NCBI GenBank assembly: GCA_035530875.1
Contig: DATKUB010000074.1
Coordinates: forward strand, 1 to 15,836
Length of the DNA: 15,836 nucleotides
From: JANXYY01 sp035530875
GTDB lineage: Bacteria > Actinomycetota > Actinomycetes > Nanopelagicales > Nanopelagicaceae
Direction of reading: 5' to 3'
A model generated the notes under the pieces. It saw only the letters and a program-made list of their open reading frames with translations, was not told where the DNA came from and did no database searches. The translations under genes were made by a program, and so were the position numbers. Positions 6,264-13,248 of this stretch are shown here, in pieces (positions within the stretch are counted from its first letter, which is position 1; every line of letters starts with the position of its first letter).

Positions 6264-6940
6264 GGCATCAACTTTCTATTGATCTCGGACCACATGCGAT
6301 CCACAACTTGGCCAAGACTCAACGCAGTCGCATCAAGATAAATTGATCCGCCTGGAACCGTGAGCGGAGATACGGGCCGGGTCGAATCCACTGCATCGCG
6401 CATCGCCATTGAACCCTCAACCGAGTCCAGTCCCTGGCCATCTGAAATCTCTGCGTGCCTACGCTTGGCTCGAGCAGCCAGATCGGCCGTTAAGAAGAAC
6501 TTGACGTCGGCTTCGGGCCAGACTTTAGAACCGATATCACGACCCTCCACGACAATCCCTCCCCCGTTGATCAGTGCACGTTGGAGCACAAGTAACCGCG
6601 ATCGAACGCACTCCAAGGCACTAATTTCGCTCACATTTTGGATTACCAGATCAGTTCGGATTTCATTTCCAACTTCGATCCCATCGCAGAAAATTTTGGG
6701 ATTGTTGGCACTGGCTACAACCTCGATCTCGATTTCCAGCATTTTTGAACAGATCCACTCTGTGCGGTGGTTGGTTACCTGGTCCAGGCCAATATGGAGC
6801 AGGCCATATGTCAAGGCTCGGTAAAGAGATCCAGTATCCAGATAACGCCATCCGCCTAGTTCTGCAATGGATCTAGCCGCGCTTGATTTGCCGGCGCCAC
6901 TGGGACCGTCGATCGTAATGACCGGTTCCATAGGCACCAT
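6260..6940 (-). CDS. cmk: Cytidylate kinase
   Basis: Cmk phosphorylates CMP and dCMP to their diphosphates using ATP in the pyrimidine salvage and recycling pathway. The protein (226 residues) has the P-loop DGPSGAGKSS at residues 11-20, then RYLDTGSLYRALT, the CMP-binding region around EVGNEIRTDLVIQNVSEISA, the motif VVEGRDIGSKVWPEADVKFF, and RAKRRHAE in the lid region. The first ATG at 6940 lacks a clear ribosome binding site. A second in-frame ATG at 6931 (residue 4) has GGATGG just upstream and is an equally good start. It overlaps der by four bases. The 77-bp gap before it, after tyrA, is AT-rich (TATATA at its centre) and may hold a promoter, but no convincing -35/-10 pair was found. 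Confidence 0.96.
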   Translation of the reverse strand: MVPMEPVITIDGPSGAGKSSAARSIAELGGWRYLDTGSLYRALTYGLLHIGLDQVTNHRTEWICSKMLEIEIEVVASANNPKIFCDGIEVGNEIRTDLVIQNVSEISALECVRSRLLVLQRALINGGGIVVEGRDIGSKVWPEADVKFFLTADLAARAKRRHAEISDGQGLDSVEGSMAMRDAVDSTRPVSPLTVPGGSIYLDATALSLGQVVDRMWSEINRKLMP

Positions 6941-7017
6941 CCAGACTCGTGAGAAATAGGCATGTAGAGATACCTGTTTATATATTTGTCGATAAGAGGA
7001 TTTTAGTAATTATTCGC

Positions 7018-8097
7018 TCAAATGAGGTTATCAGGGTTGCGAGGCGGATAGATTCGCCAGCCACGCTCCCGAAGGAATTCTTCCAGCCTGCTGGCTGATT
7101 CTGGCGCAACGCTAAGTTGAACTAATCCGGTTGGGTGACCCGGAGAGTGCTCCATCGAAACATCCTCAATGTTGATCTGCGCATCGCCGGCGTCGTTGAA
7201 GAGACGCTTCAACTGCCCTGGAGAATCTGCAATGAGAACTGGCAGGACGACATATCGCCGCTTGCCTCCATGCTTGCCCGGGATCAATTCTCGGCCGGCC
7301 CTACCCGCCTCGAGAAAACGCGTTATGGATTCATGGTCAAGATCGCCCTCGATCGCCGTGATCAGATCTCCCAGACGTTGGTAGATGGAGGAAAGAACGG
7401 GCCGAAGCGCAGCTGAATTGGCACTCAAAATACCTACCCAAAGTTGAGACTCGGACGCGGCGATTCGAGTTACATCTCTGAGACCCTGACCGGCCAAAGC
7501 AGCGACCTGCGGAGAGTGGAGCATCAATTCCCCAGCCATCAGAGATGAAAGGACTTGCGGCGAATGCGAGATGAGTGCCATCGCGGCGTCATGTTCTTGA
7601 GGGCTCATTACGATTTCAACGGCCCCCACAGATTTAAGAACGCTGGAAATCACTTCCCGAGCTGACTCAGAAGTCGCATTCGTCGGAGTAACGATCCACG
7701 GTCGACCGTCGAAGAGATCGGCTTGTGCGGATTCGGGACCCGAAACTTCGCGTCCAGCTATGGGATGGCTGCCACAGAAAGCAGAAGCCAATTCTGCGCT
7801 ATATGCCTCAATCTGAGCCACACAGTTAGTTTTTACTGAGGCAACATCCATATAGTTCAACGCGAGGTCTTGTTGAAAGGCATTAATAATGACTTCCGGT
7901 ACTTTGGACGTAGGGACGGCAGCTATAAGAAGGTCGAATTTCTCATTTATTCCTGGCGTGAAGCCTGAGACTATCTCGTGCGCCAACTCGGCACTACGAG
8001 GCGATGAATCGCTAAAACTCACTTCATTGCCATGAGCGGCCAGAACCATTCCGATCGAAGTTCCGATGAGACCCGCTCCCACAATATGAACCTTCAT
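7018..8097 (-). CDS. tyrA: Prephenate dehydrogenase with C-terminal ACT domain
   Basis: TyrA converts prephenate to 4-hydroxyphenylpyruvate with NAD, the committed step to tyrosine. The 359-residue protein begins with a Rossmann motif GAGLIGTSIG (from residue 7), followed by the conserved catalytic-region motif GSHPIAGREVSG and the helical segment with HDAAMALISHSPQVLSS. Residues about 283-350 form an ACT domain (RRYVVLPVLIADSPGQLKRL, INIEDVSMEH, GLVQLSVAPES), the usual amino-acid sensing module, so feedback by tyrosine is plausible. The gene starts two bases after the aroH stop, with no room for a ribosome binding site of its own outside aroH, so the two are co-translated. The aroH-tyrA-cmk-der order is common in actinobacteria. 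Confidence 0.95.
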   Translation of the reverse strand: MKVHIVGAGLIGTSIGMVLAAHGNEVSFSDSSPRSAELAHEIVSGFTPGINEKFDLLIAAVPTSKVPEVIINAFQQDLALNYMDVASVKTNCVAQIEAYSAELASAFCGSHPIAGREVSGPESAQADLFDGRPWIVTPTNATSESAREVISSVLKSVGAVEIVMSPQEHDAAMALISHSPQVLSSLMAGELMLHSPQVAALAGQGLRDVTRIAASESQLWVGILSANSAALRPVLSSIYQRLGDLITAIEGDLDHESITRFLEAGRAGRELIPGKHGGKRRYVVLPVLIADSPGQLKRLFNDAGDAQINIEDVSMEHSPGHPTGLVQLSVAPESASRLEEFLRERGWRIYPPRNPDNLI

Positions 8098-8099
8098 AG

Positions 8100-8465
8100 T
8101 TACTGAGCTAGGTCCTGGCGAAGGCCAACGGCACCATTTAAGTAGATGTGTTTCGCCGCACTCCTCGGTTGATCAGTCTCCACATGAGCCAGCACTCGGA
8201 TCACTCGCGGCATTGCGTTTGGGACATCAATTTCGCTGGCGCATATTAGAGGGATAGCGCCGAACCCAATGGATCGGGCTCCAACTGCTGGGAAATCGCT
8301 CACCAAATCCGGAGTAGCTGTAAACAGAACAGAAATGAAGTTATCCACCGTCAATGAGTTGCCGAGCATCATTTCCGAGAGAAGTTCACTCACTGCCAGA
8401 TGGATAAGTTCAGGCACATCTCGTTCCACCTGAGTCGCTCCCCGCAGGGCCTGCACCGATTTCAT
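8100..8465 (-). CDS. aroH: Monofunctional chorismate mutase, AroH type
   Basis: A 121-residue chorismate mutase of the trimeric AroH (Bacillus) class, which rearranges chorismate to prephenate. Signatures are LRGATQVERD near the N terminus, LTVDNFISVLFTATPDLVSDFPA in the middle, GFGAIPLICASEIDVPNAMPR, and IRVLAHVETD, where the arginine lines the active site in this family. It directly feeds the adjacent tyrA product, which uses prephenate. The ATG at 8465 has no Shine-Dalgarno sequence. TAGACT ends six bases before it, which suggests a leaderless transcript beginning at or near the ATG. It is the first gene after a 328-bp AT-rich gap and so probably heads the aroH-tyrA unit. Confidence 0.95.
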   Translation of the reverse strand: MKSVQALRGATQVERDVPELIHLAVSELLSEMMLGNSLTVDNFISVLFTATPDLVSDFPAVGARSIGFGAIPLICASEIDVPNAMPRVIRVLAHVETDQPRSAAKHIYLNGAVGLRQDLAQ

Positions 8466-8477
8466 ATGCGGAGTCTA
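8466..8477 (-). promoter_or_regulatory. Candidate leaderless -10 element before aroH
   Basis: TAGACT (8477-8472) matches TANNNT and is followed by six bases and the aroH ATG. This is the spacing typical of leaderless genes in actinobacteria. No good -35 hexamer is seen 16-18 bases further upstream. Confidence 0.5.
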
Positions 8478-8535
8478 ACCAAGCAGAGACAGGCGCCGTG
8501 CAGACTCACTGGTGGAACCCATAAAGATTTTTATA

Positions 8536-8551
8536 GGTATATCGATTTAGG
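8536..8551 (-). repeat. Imperfect direct repeat, copy B
   Basis: CCTAAATCGATATACC on the minus strand, about 100 bp downstream of copy A and about 60 bp upstream of the aroH -10 element. See copy A for the alignment. Confidence 0.4.
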
Positions 8552-8653
8552 TCCTTCGTTACATATCCCTACGAACGGTTGACCCTCCTTTTTGAAATAG
8601 CCATTTAGAGATATTTGGAACTAGAAACCTGCATTTCGGAGGAGTGGAAAATT

Positions 8654-8671
8654 GTTATATCGATATTTAGG
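8654..8671 (-). repeat. Imperfect direct repeat, copy A
   Basis: CCTAAATATCGATATAAC on the minus strand, matching copy B at 8536-8551 apart from two missing bases and one substitution. It contains the perfect palindrome ATATCGATAT. A regulator-binding role is possible but unproven. Confidence 0.4.
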
Positions 8672-8793
8672 ATTGCGCCCGAAAACTCAATAACTTCTTA
8701 ACCTCTTTGTCTATTTATGGAGTTATCCATGTAAATGTTTTGGAGACACCCTATAAATCGACTTATCTCTGAAGGGATTAGACGATTGATTTA

Positions 8794-9516
8794 TTATTTA
8801 TTCGAGATTAATTTAGTGATTTCGGGATCACTGATGGCCCGCCATCGACCGGGGCGCAGCTCCCCCAGATCAATGCTGCCCACACCAACGCGCACCAAAT
8901 GCTCGACCGGAAGCTCTAGTTGGCCAAAGAGGCGGCGAATTATCCGATTTCTGCCTTCGTGAAGCTCGATCTCCATCAGGGCCGATTTTTCAGTCCTCGC
9001 CAATATTTTGACTGACGAAAGCCTCACCAGGCCGTCTTCCAATTCCACACCCAAGCGGAGGGTAGCGACCAGATTGTTTGGCAGTGCTCCCCTGACTTGA
9101 ACGAGGTATCGCTTCTCAATTTCATGCTTGGGGTGAGCCAAACGATTGGCTAGATCTCCATCGTTAGTTAACAGAATCAAGCCCTCGGTTTCGTAATCCA
9201 GGCGTCCCACGTGAAAAAGTCGACCTGGCCATTCGCTAAAGAAATCCCCCAGACACGGCCGGCCTTGTGGATCGCTCATGGCCGAGACAACCCCAGCGGG
9301 TTTGTTAAAAGCCAGCAGCGTGCGCGCCGAAGTGCGTGGAATCTCTTCTCCGTCCACCTCGATCTTCGCCGACTTGGGATTTACCTTGAACCCCATCTCA
9401 CGAACGGTTCTGCCATTTACGCGTACGCGACCATCGGCAATTATCTCTTCACAGGCACGTCGACTAGCGATCCCTGCCTCAGCAAGCACCTTCTGTAGTC
9501 GGACTAATTCATTCAT
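8794..9516 (-). CDS. rluB: 23S rRNA pseudouridine synthase, RluB type
   Basis: A 240-residue pseudouridine synthase of the RsuA/RluB/E/F family, which modifies large-subunit rRNA (position 2605 in E. coli numbering for RluB). An S4 RNA-binding domain occupies about residues 4-50 (RLQKVLAEAGIASRRACEEI, GRVRVNG). The catalytic domain follows with LLAFNKPAGVVSA, then FHVGRLDYETEGLILLTNDG, where Asp107 is the catalytic aspartate. It ends with EIELHEGRNRIIRRLFG. The start ATG at 9516 is 12 bases after the scpB stop, and the ribosome binding site is weak. The scpA-scpB-rluB order is widespread in bacteria. Assignment to RluB rather than another family member rests on this context. Confidence 0.93.
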   Translation of the reverse strand: MNELVRLQKVLAEAGIASRRACEEIIADGRVRVNGRTVREMGFKVNPKSAKIEVDGEEIPRTSARTLLAFNKPAGVVSAMSDPQGRPCLGDFFSEWPGRLFHVGRLDYETEGLILLTNDGDLANRLAHPKHEIEKRYLVQVRGALPNNLVATLRLGVELEDGLVRLSSVKILARTEKSALMEIELHEGRNRIIRRLFGQLELPVEHLVRVGVGSIDLGELRPGRWRAISDPEITKLISNK

Positions 9517-9528
9517 ACTGTATACATC

Positions 9529-10095
9529 TTAACTTGAGAGTGAGTCTAGAACATCATCTAAACCCTCGATGTCGGGTAGAAAGGGTGCTAATTCGGGTAG
9601 GTCGCTGAGACTATTTAGTCCCAAACGCTCTAAAAAGTACGACGTGGTGCGATACAGAATTGCTCCACTCTCATGTTCGGTTCCTGCCTCTTCGGCAAGG
9701 CCTCGGTTGACCAAAGTGCGCATTACAGCGTCGACATTGACGCCCCTAACTGCAGAAATTCGAGCCCGACTGACAGGCTGCCGGTACGCCACCACGGCAA
9801 GAGTCTCCAAGGCAGCTTGAGTTAGGCGTGCCTGTTGGCCATCAAGAACGAATCTTTCTACGAGTTCAGCCGCCGCAGGCGCGGTGTAGAAGCGCCAACC
9901 GCCGGCAATTTCCCGAAGTTCAAAGCCCCTACCTTGCTCCTGATAGTCCGTTGCCAATCGTTCTAGGCTTGAAAGAACCTCCTCCACCGGAACCTCAACT
10001 ATCTGGGCCAAAGTGAGCGCTGAAACCGGTTCATCAACAACCATCAAAATAGCCTCTAAGGCCATTGGGGTAGGTATTTCAAATCCGTCCGTCAT
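9529..10095 (-). CDS. scpB: Segregation and condensation protein B
   Basis: ScpB is a winged-helix (kite) subunit that dimerises and, with ScpA, joins the SMC ATPase to form the condensin-like complex that organises the chromosome. The 188-residue sequence shows two winged-helix units: ALEAILMVVDEPVSALTLAQ with FELREIAGGWRFYTAP, then LTQAALETLAVVAYRQPVSR, ARISAVRGVNVDAVMRTLVN and GAILYRTTSYFLERLGL. The ATG at 10095 overlaps the scpA stop by one base (TAATG), a coupling consistent with fixed stoichiometry of the two subunits. smc is not in the window. Confidence 0.96.
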   Translation of the reverse strand: MTDGFEIPTPMALEAILMVVDEPVSALTLAQIVEVPVEEVLSSLERLATDYQEQGRGFELREIAGGWRFYTAPAAAELVERFVLDGQQARLTQAALETLAVVAYRQPVSRARISAVRGVNVDAVMRTLVNRGLAEEAGTEHESGAILYRTTSYFLERLGLNSLSDLPELAPFLPDIEGLDDVLDSLSS

Positions 10096-10973
10096 TATTG
10101 GCCGCCGTCCATCGAGTCTTCAACATTGCCATCAAATTCGTCAGTTAGATCAAACGGGCCAGAATCTGTGCCAACCCACCGGACACTCAATTCTCCCAAC
10201 GCTCTGACCTGCTCAAAGTGGATCGCCCCAGCTTTGAACAACTCCAAAATTGCCAGAAATCGAGCTACTACCGTCATCGTGTCCGGTGCGTCGCTGGACA
10301 AAGATCGGAAAGTCGTTGACCTTATCCTGCGCAACCGTTCAACCAGGATTTGAGCTTGCTCCTTGACGCTCACAAGAGGTGAATAAATGTGGTCGACCGA
10401 GACAAGAGGAACAATCTTTGGGGCAAGCACCCGCTGAGCAAGGGCGGCGAATCGTTCCGGGCCCAGACCGATCAGAACCTCCGGCAAAAGCCCGCTGAAA
10501 GCGGCCTCCAGAGCGACAGCCCTCGGGAATTTTCGGGATTCTGCGGCAACTCGTGCCTGGAAAATAGCCGCTACCTCCTTGTACGCCCGGTACTGAAGAA
10601 GCCGGGCAAAAAGGATGTCTCGAGCTTCGAGGAGAGCGAGATCACCTTCATCGTCCACTTCGCCTGAGGGCAGCAGTCTGGCCGCCTTGAGGTCTAAAAG
10701 CGTGGCGGCAACCACCAAAAATTCAGTCGCAACATCTAGGTCAAAGCCCTCGCCCATCGCCTTAATATGGGCGATAAAATCATCTGTGACCTGGCTTAAT
10801 GCCACTTCTGTAACGTCAAGGCGATGTTTGCTTATTAGTTGCAAGAGAAGATCGAACGGGCCTTCGAAATTGTCTAGGCGAACGTCGAAGCCAGCCACTT
10901 TCCCATGATCGGCAACAGGCTGGACGGACATAGTGGGCAGGTTAGCAGCGCGCTGGGTTGGATTAGCGCCCAC
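10095..10973 (-). CDS. scpA: Segregation and condensation protein A (kleisin)
   Basis: ScpA is the kleisin that bridges SMC heads in the bacterial condensin complex. The 292-residue protein has the family start FDVRLDNFEGPFDLLLQLIS at about residues 29-48, then TEFLVVAATLLDLKAARLLP and LLEARDILFARLLQYRAYKE. The C-terminal winged helix is at about 225-275 (MTVVARFLAILELFKAGAIHFEQ). The GTG at 10973 overlaps the preceding ribbon-helix-helix gene by 11 bases and has no clear ribosome binding site. An ATG at 10931 (residue 15) is an alternative: it avoids the overlap and has TAACCT seven bases upstream, a leaderless-type arrangement. Both starts keep the whole domain. Confidence 0.95.
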   Translation of the reverse strand: MGANPTQRAANLPTMSVQPVADHGKVAGFDVRLDNFEGPFDLLLQLISKHRLDVTEVALSQVTDDFIAHIKAMGEGFDLDVATEFLVVAATLLDLKAARLLPSGEVDDEGDLALLEARDILFARLLQYRAYKEVAAIFQARVAAESRKFPRAVALEAAFSGLLPEVLIGLGPERFAALAQRVLAPKIVPLVSVDHIYSPLVSVKEQAQILVERLRRIRSTTFRSLSSDAPDTMTVVARFLAILELFKAGAIHFEQVRALGELSVRWVGTDSGPFDLTDEFDGNVEDSMDGGQ

Positions 10974-11370
10974 GAAGGCGTCGAACCAGGATGCTGGACT
11001 CTCCTTTTGCCTCTAGATCCGCCACGATAACCGCCAACGCCTCCCTGACGATGCGACCTCGGTCAACGGCCAGTCCGTGCTCCCCACGGAGGCTCAAACG
11101 AGCTTGTTCAAGGTCAAAAAGCTCATCAGGGGAGACATAGACCGTGATCTTCTCCTCATGTCTCTCGCGCCCCGATGGCCCCCTTGCCGCGCTGGTTAGG
11201 CGGCGTCTAGCCGTTGCCCGAACTGACCCATTCTTAGCCTGGAGGTCAATATTTGCCTCAGTCTCACTGATATCTTGAGACACCTCCCGGACGGGCGAAA
11301 CTGTTGGCGCCTGGGCGTGGGTACTGCGAAATAGCTCTTCAGCACCGGGCAGGGTGGCACGTCGACTCAT
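10963..11370 (-). CDS. Conserved actinobacterial ribbon-helix-helix protein, ParA partner candidate
   Basis: A 135-residue protein of a conserved but, to my knowledge, uncharacterised actinobacterial family. It has a short basic N-terminal motif (SRRATLPGAEELFR, residues 2-15), then a low-complexity linker to about residue 65. A C-terminal domain at about 66-135 is predicted to be ribbon-helix-helix: strand KITVYVS (74-80), helix from PDELFDLEQARLSL, then GLAVDRGRIVREALAVIVAD. The gene overlaps the parA stop by four bases (ATGA) and runs 11 bases into scpA, so it is embedded in a ParA-ScpAB operon. Small RHH proteins such as ParG or CopG-type partners serve as DNA-binding partners of ParA ATPases. 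By analogy this may be the centromere-binding partner of this ParA; that is inference. Confidence 0.85.
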   Translation of the reverse strand: MSRRATLPGAEELFRSTHAQAPTVSPVREVSQDISETEANIDLQAKNGSVRATARRRLTSAARGPSGRERHEEKITVYVSPDELFDLEQARLSLRGEHGLAVDRGRIVREALAVIVADLEAKGESSILVRRLRGR

Positions 11371-12242
11371 CGGGCTCCTGCAAGGGCAATTAGTTCACGG
11401 GCTAACCGGCGATAGGCCGCGGCTCCGCTCGAGCTTGATGCGTACGTGGTGATCGGTTCGCCGGCAACGGTGGTTTCGGGAAACCGAACAGTTCTTGAGA
11501 TAACAGTTTCAAAGACCTTTTCAGGAAAGGCCTCGCAGATTCGCTGAAGAACTTCCCTAGAATGAAGAGTTCGGGAGTCATACATTGTGGCAAGAATTCC
11601 CTCAATCTTGAGTTCAGGGTTAAGTCTCTCCTGAACCTTCTGGATGATTTCAACCAACAGTTTCACCCCTCGTAAGGCGAAATACTCACATTCCAGGGGC
11701 ACGATGACCCCATCGGCCGCTGTTAAGGCATTCACGGTGAGCAGACCCAAAGACGGCTGACAATCGATCAGAACGACGTCGTACTCGCCAAGAGCCGGGG
11801 CCAAGACTCTAGCCAGCGTCTGTTCGCGAGCCACCTCATTCACCAGACCGACTTCAGCTCCGCTGAGCATGATGTCGCTAGGAATTAAATCCATTCCCGG
11901 TACCCCGGTCTTTAGGAGTACCTCGTCGAGGGTTCTTCCTCGGTCCATAAGTAGGTGGTAGATACTTGATTCGAGTTCGTGAGTTGCAACGCCGAGGCCG
12001 ACGGAGAGTGCACCTTGGGGATCGAAATCCACCAACAGAACCCGACGTCCAACCTCCGCCAGAGCAGCTCCAAGATTGATGGTGGTGGTGGTCTTCCCCA
12101 CTCCACCTTTCTGGTTCACAACAGCCAACACCGTGGCCGGCCCATGCTCAGTCAACCGAGGTGGCTCGGCCCAGCGTTTTGGTTTCTTATTGAGAAGTTG
12201 TGCGGTAGTCGAAACTTCGTCTAATTTTGTCGATTTAGCCAT
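11367..12242 (-). CDS. ParA-family chromosome partitioning ATPase (orphan, ScpAB-linked)
   Basis: A 291-residue ParA/Soj/MinD-type ATPase. The deviant Walker A motif KGGVGKTTTT starts at residue 45, followed by VLLVDFDPQGALSVGLG (Walker A'), DVVLIDCQPSLGLLTVNAL (Walker B) and VIVPLECEYFALRGV. The first 35 residues are a basic extension absent from Soj. It is the equivalent of M. tuberculosis Rv1708, a second ParA linked to scpAB and distinct from the parAB pair near the origin; no parB follows it here. The ATG at 12242 has no strong ribosome binding site. A candidate promoter lies in the 85-bp gap after xerD. It likely works with the small RHH protein encoded immediately downstream. Confidence 0.92.
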   Translation of the reverse strand: MAKSTKLDEVSTTAQLLNKKPKRWAEPPRLTEHGPATVLAVVNQKGGVGKTTTTINLGAALAEVGRRVLLVDFDPQGALSVGLGVATHELESSIYHLLMDRGRTLDEVLLKTGVPGMDLIPSDIMLSGAEVGLVNEVAREQTLARVLAPALGEYDVVLIDCQPSLGLLTVNALTAADGVIVPLECEYFALRGVKLLVEIIQKVQERLNPELKIEGILATMYDSRTLHSREVLQRICEAFPEKVFETVISRTVRFPETTVAGEPITTYASSSSGAAAYRRLARELIALAGAR

Positions 12243-12293
12243 TTGGCGAGATACCTCTCTAGCGCTTTGACTACCTGGCGATGTATAGCCTGG

Positions 12294-12323
12294 ACTCTAG
12301 GCGGTCTGCCCGTGACGAGGCAA
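12294..12323 (-). promoter_or_regulatory. Candidate promoter of the parA-RHH-scpAB-rluB operon
   Basis: TTGCCT (12323-12318) and TAGAGT (12299-12294) are separated by 18 bases in the gap after xerD. Initiation would be about 7 bases further on, giving a leader of roughly 45 bases to the parA ATG. Confidence 0.45.
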
Positions 12324-12327
12324 CTCT

Positions 12328-13212
12328 CTACCTCGCTCGAGGGTGTGCTGTGACATAAACCTCTCGCAAACGTTCGATGGTTACGAGGGTATAAATCTGA
12401 GTTGTAGCGATCGAAGAGTGTCCCAGCAATTCCTGGACCACCCTGATATCGGCCCCGTTTTCCAACAGGTGGGTAGCGAAAGAATGCCGAAGAGTGTGTG
12501 GAGTAACTTTCGGAAGCCCTGCCTTAGTCGCCGCTGTCTTAAGAATGTTCCAGGCGCTCTGCCGACTCAGACGCCCGCCCCTGCTGTTCAGAAATAACGC
12601 CGGTGACGGCACCCGCGCCAGTGAGGGACGGCCGCGGACTAAGTAGGCAGATACAGCGTCCAGGGCCTTGAACCCCACCGGAACTATCCGCTCTTTGCTC
12701 CCTTTCCCGCGCAACCGCACCAACTCCGATTCAAGGTCTAGGTCGCCAATGTTCAGATCGACCGCCTCACTTATTCGGGCCCCAGCGCCATAAAGGAACT
12801 CAAGGAGGGCAAGATCTCGAGTCGCCCGATCTCCAGGCGAAATATTCCTAAAGATAAGCTCTATTTCAGAGTGGGTTATGGCTTTAGGAAGGCGCATACC
12901 AACCCTAGGGATTGGGATCTCCTTGGCTGGATTTGCAAAACCACGTTCGCGAGATAAAAACTGATGTAGTCCGCGTACGGTCACCAGAATACGAGCCGAC
13001 GATGATGCCCCGAGGCCACTCGCCCGCATCTCAGCCAGAAAATCCGCTATGAGACCCGAATCGACGGCGTCAATTTGGCTGGCCCCACGGGAGTGGAGAA
13101 AGGCTCCGTATTTTCCCAGATCTCGTCGATAGGCAGCCAGCGTGTTCTTCGATAGGCCACGTTCGATCGCCAAATGATCTAGATACTGCGCAAAATCAAG
13201 ATCAATCGGCAC
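12328..13212 (-). CDS. xerD: Site-specific tyrosine recombinase XerD
   Basis: XerD, with XerC, resolves chromosome dimers at dif. The 294-residue protein has an N-terminal core-binding domain (about 5-90, LAIERGLSKNTLAAYRRDL) and a C-terminal catalytic domain. All active-site residues are present: Arg146 (GARISE), Lys170 (GKGSK), His239 and Arg242 (HTLRHSF), His265 (LLGHSS) and the nucleophile Tyr274 (TQIYT). The length is typical of Xer proteins. The place next to ScpAB and ParA is that of M. tuberculosis xerD (Rv1701). The GTG at 13212 lacks a Shine-Dalgarno sequence; TAACTT ends six bases upstream, suggesting a leaderless transcript. It lies 36 bp after ald. There is no sign that it belongs to an integrated element. 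Confidence 0.95.
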   Translation of the reverse strand: MPIDLDFAQYLDHLAIERGLSKNTLAAYRRDLGKYGAFLHSRGASQIDAVDSGLIADFLAEMRASGLGASSSARILVTVRGLHQFLSRERGFANPAKEIPIPRVGMRLPKAITHSEIELIFRNISPGDRATRDLALLEFLYGAGARISEAVDLNIGDLDLESELVRLRGKGSKERIVPVGFKALDAVSAYLVRGRPSLARVPSPALFLNSRGGRLSRQSAWNILKTAATKAGLPKVTPHTLRHSFATHLLENGADIRVVQELLGHSSIATTQIYTLVTIERLREVYVTAHPRAR

Positions 13213-13224
13213 GCGATGAAGTTA
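13213..13224 (-). promoter_or_regulatory. Candidate leaderless -10 element before xerD
   Basis: TAACTT (13224-13219) fits TANNNT and is followed by six bases and the xerD GTG, the same geometry as at aroH. No clear -35 is present in the short gap to ald. Confidence 0.45.
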
Positions 13225-13248
13225 CCGCTAAAACTCCCAAAAAGAGAT

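Larger units (their letters stand above)
8466..8793. other. AT-rich 328-bp intergenic region between rluB and aroH
   Basis: No gene, RNA family or strong intrinsic terminator is recognisable here. The region is clearly richer in A and T than the coding DNA on both sides. It contains a short imperfect direct repeat (8654-8671 and 8536-8551), a perfect palindrome ATATCGATAT (8657-8666), and an ATGGA-TAAC-TCCAT hairpin (8717-8730). A bulged hairpin has arms TTCGT and ACGAA (about 8556-8575). The aroH -10 lies at its downstream end. Very short open frames, for example an 11-codon one starting within 8598-8610, have no ribosome binding site and are not called. Confidence 0.6.

Noticed and set aside
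6360..6824. A 154-codon open frame on the plus strand
   Set aside because: It is antisense to cmk, serine/isoleucine/threonine-rich with no family resemblance, and has no supporting context.
8723..8731. DnaA-box-like TTATCCATG in the AT-rich gap, and TTATCCACC within aroH near 8341
   Set aside because: Each is an imperfect single match without a cluster, and there is no dnaA, dnaN or other origin gene nearby.
12328..13212. xerD as an integrase of a mobile element
   Set aside because: The protein matches housekeeping XerD in length and context, and there are no attachment repeats, phage genes or composition change around it.
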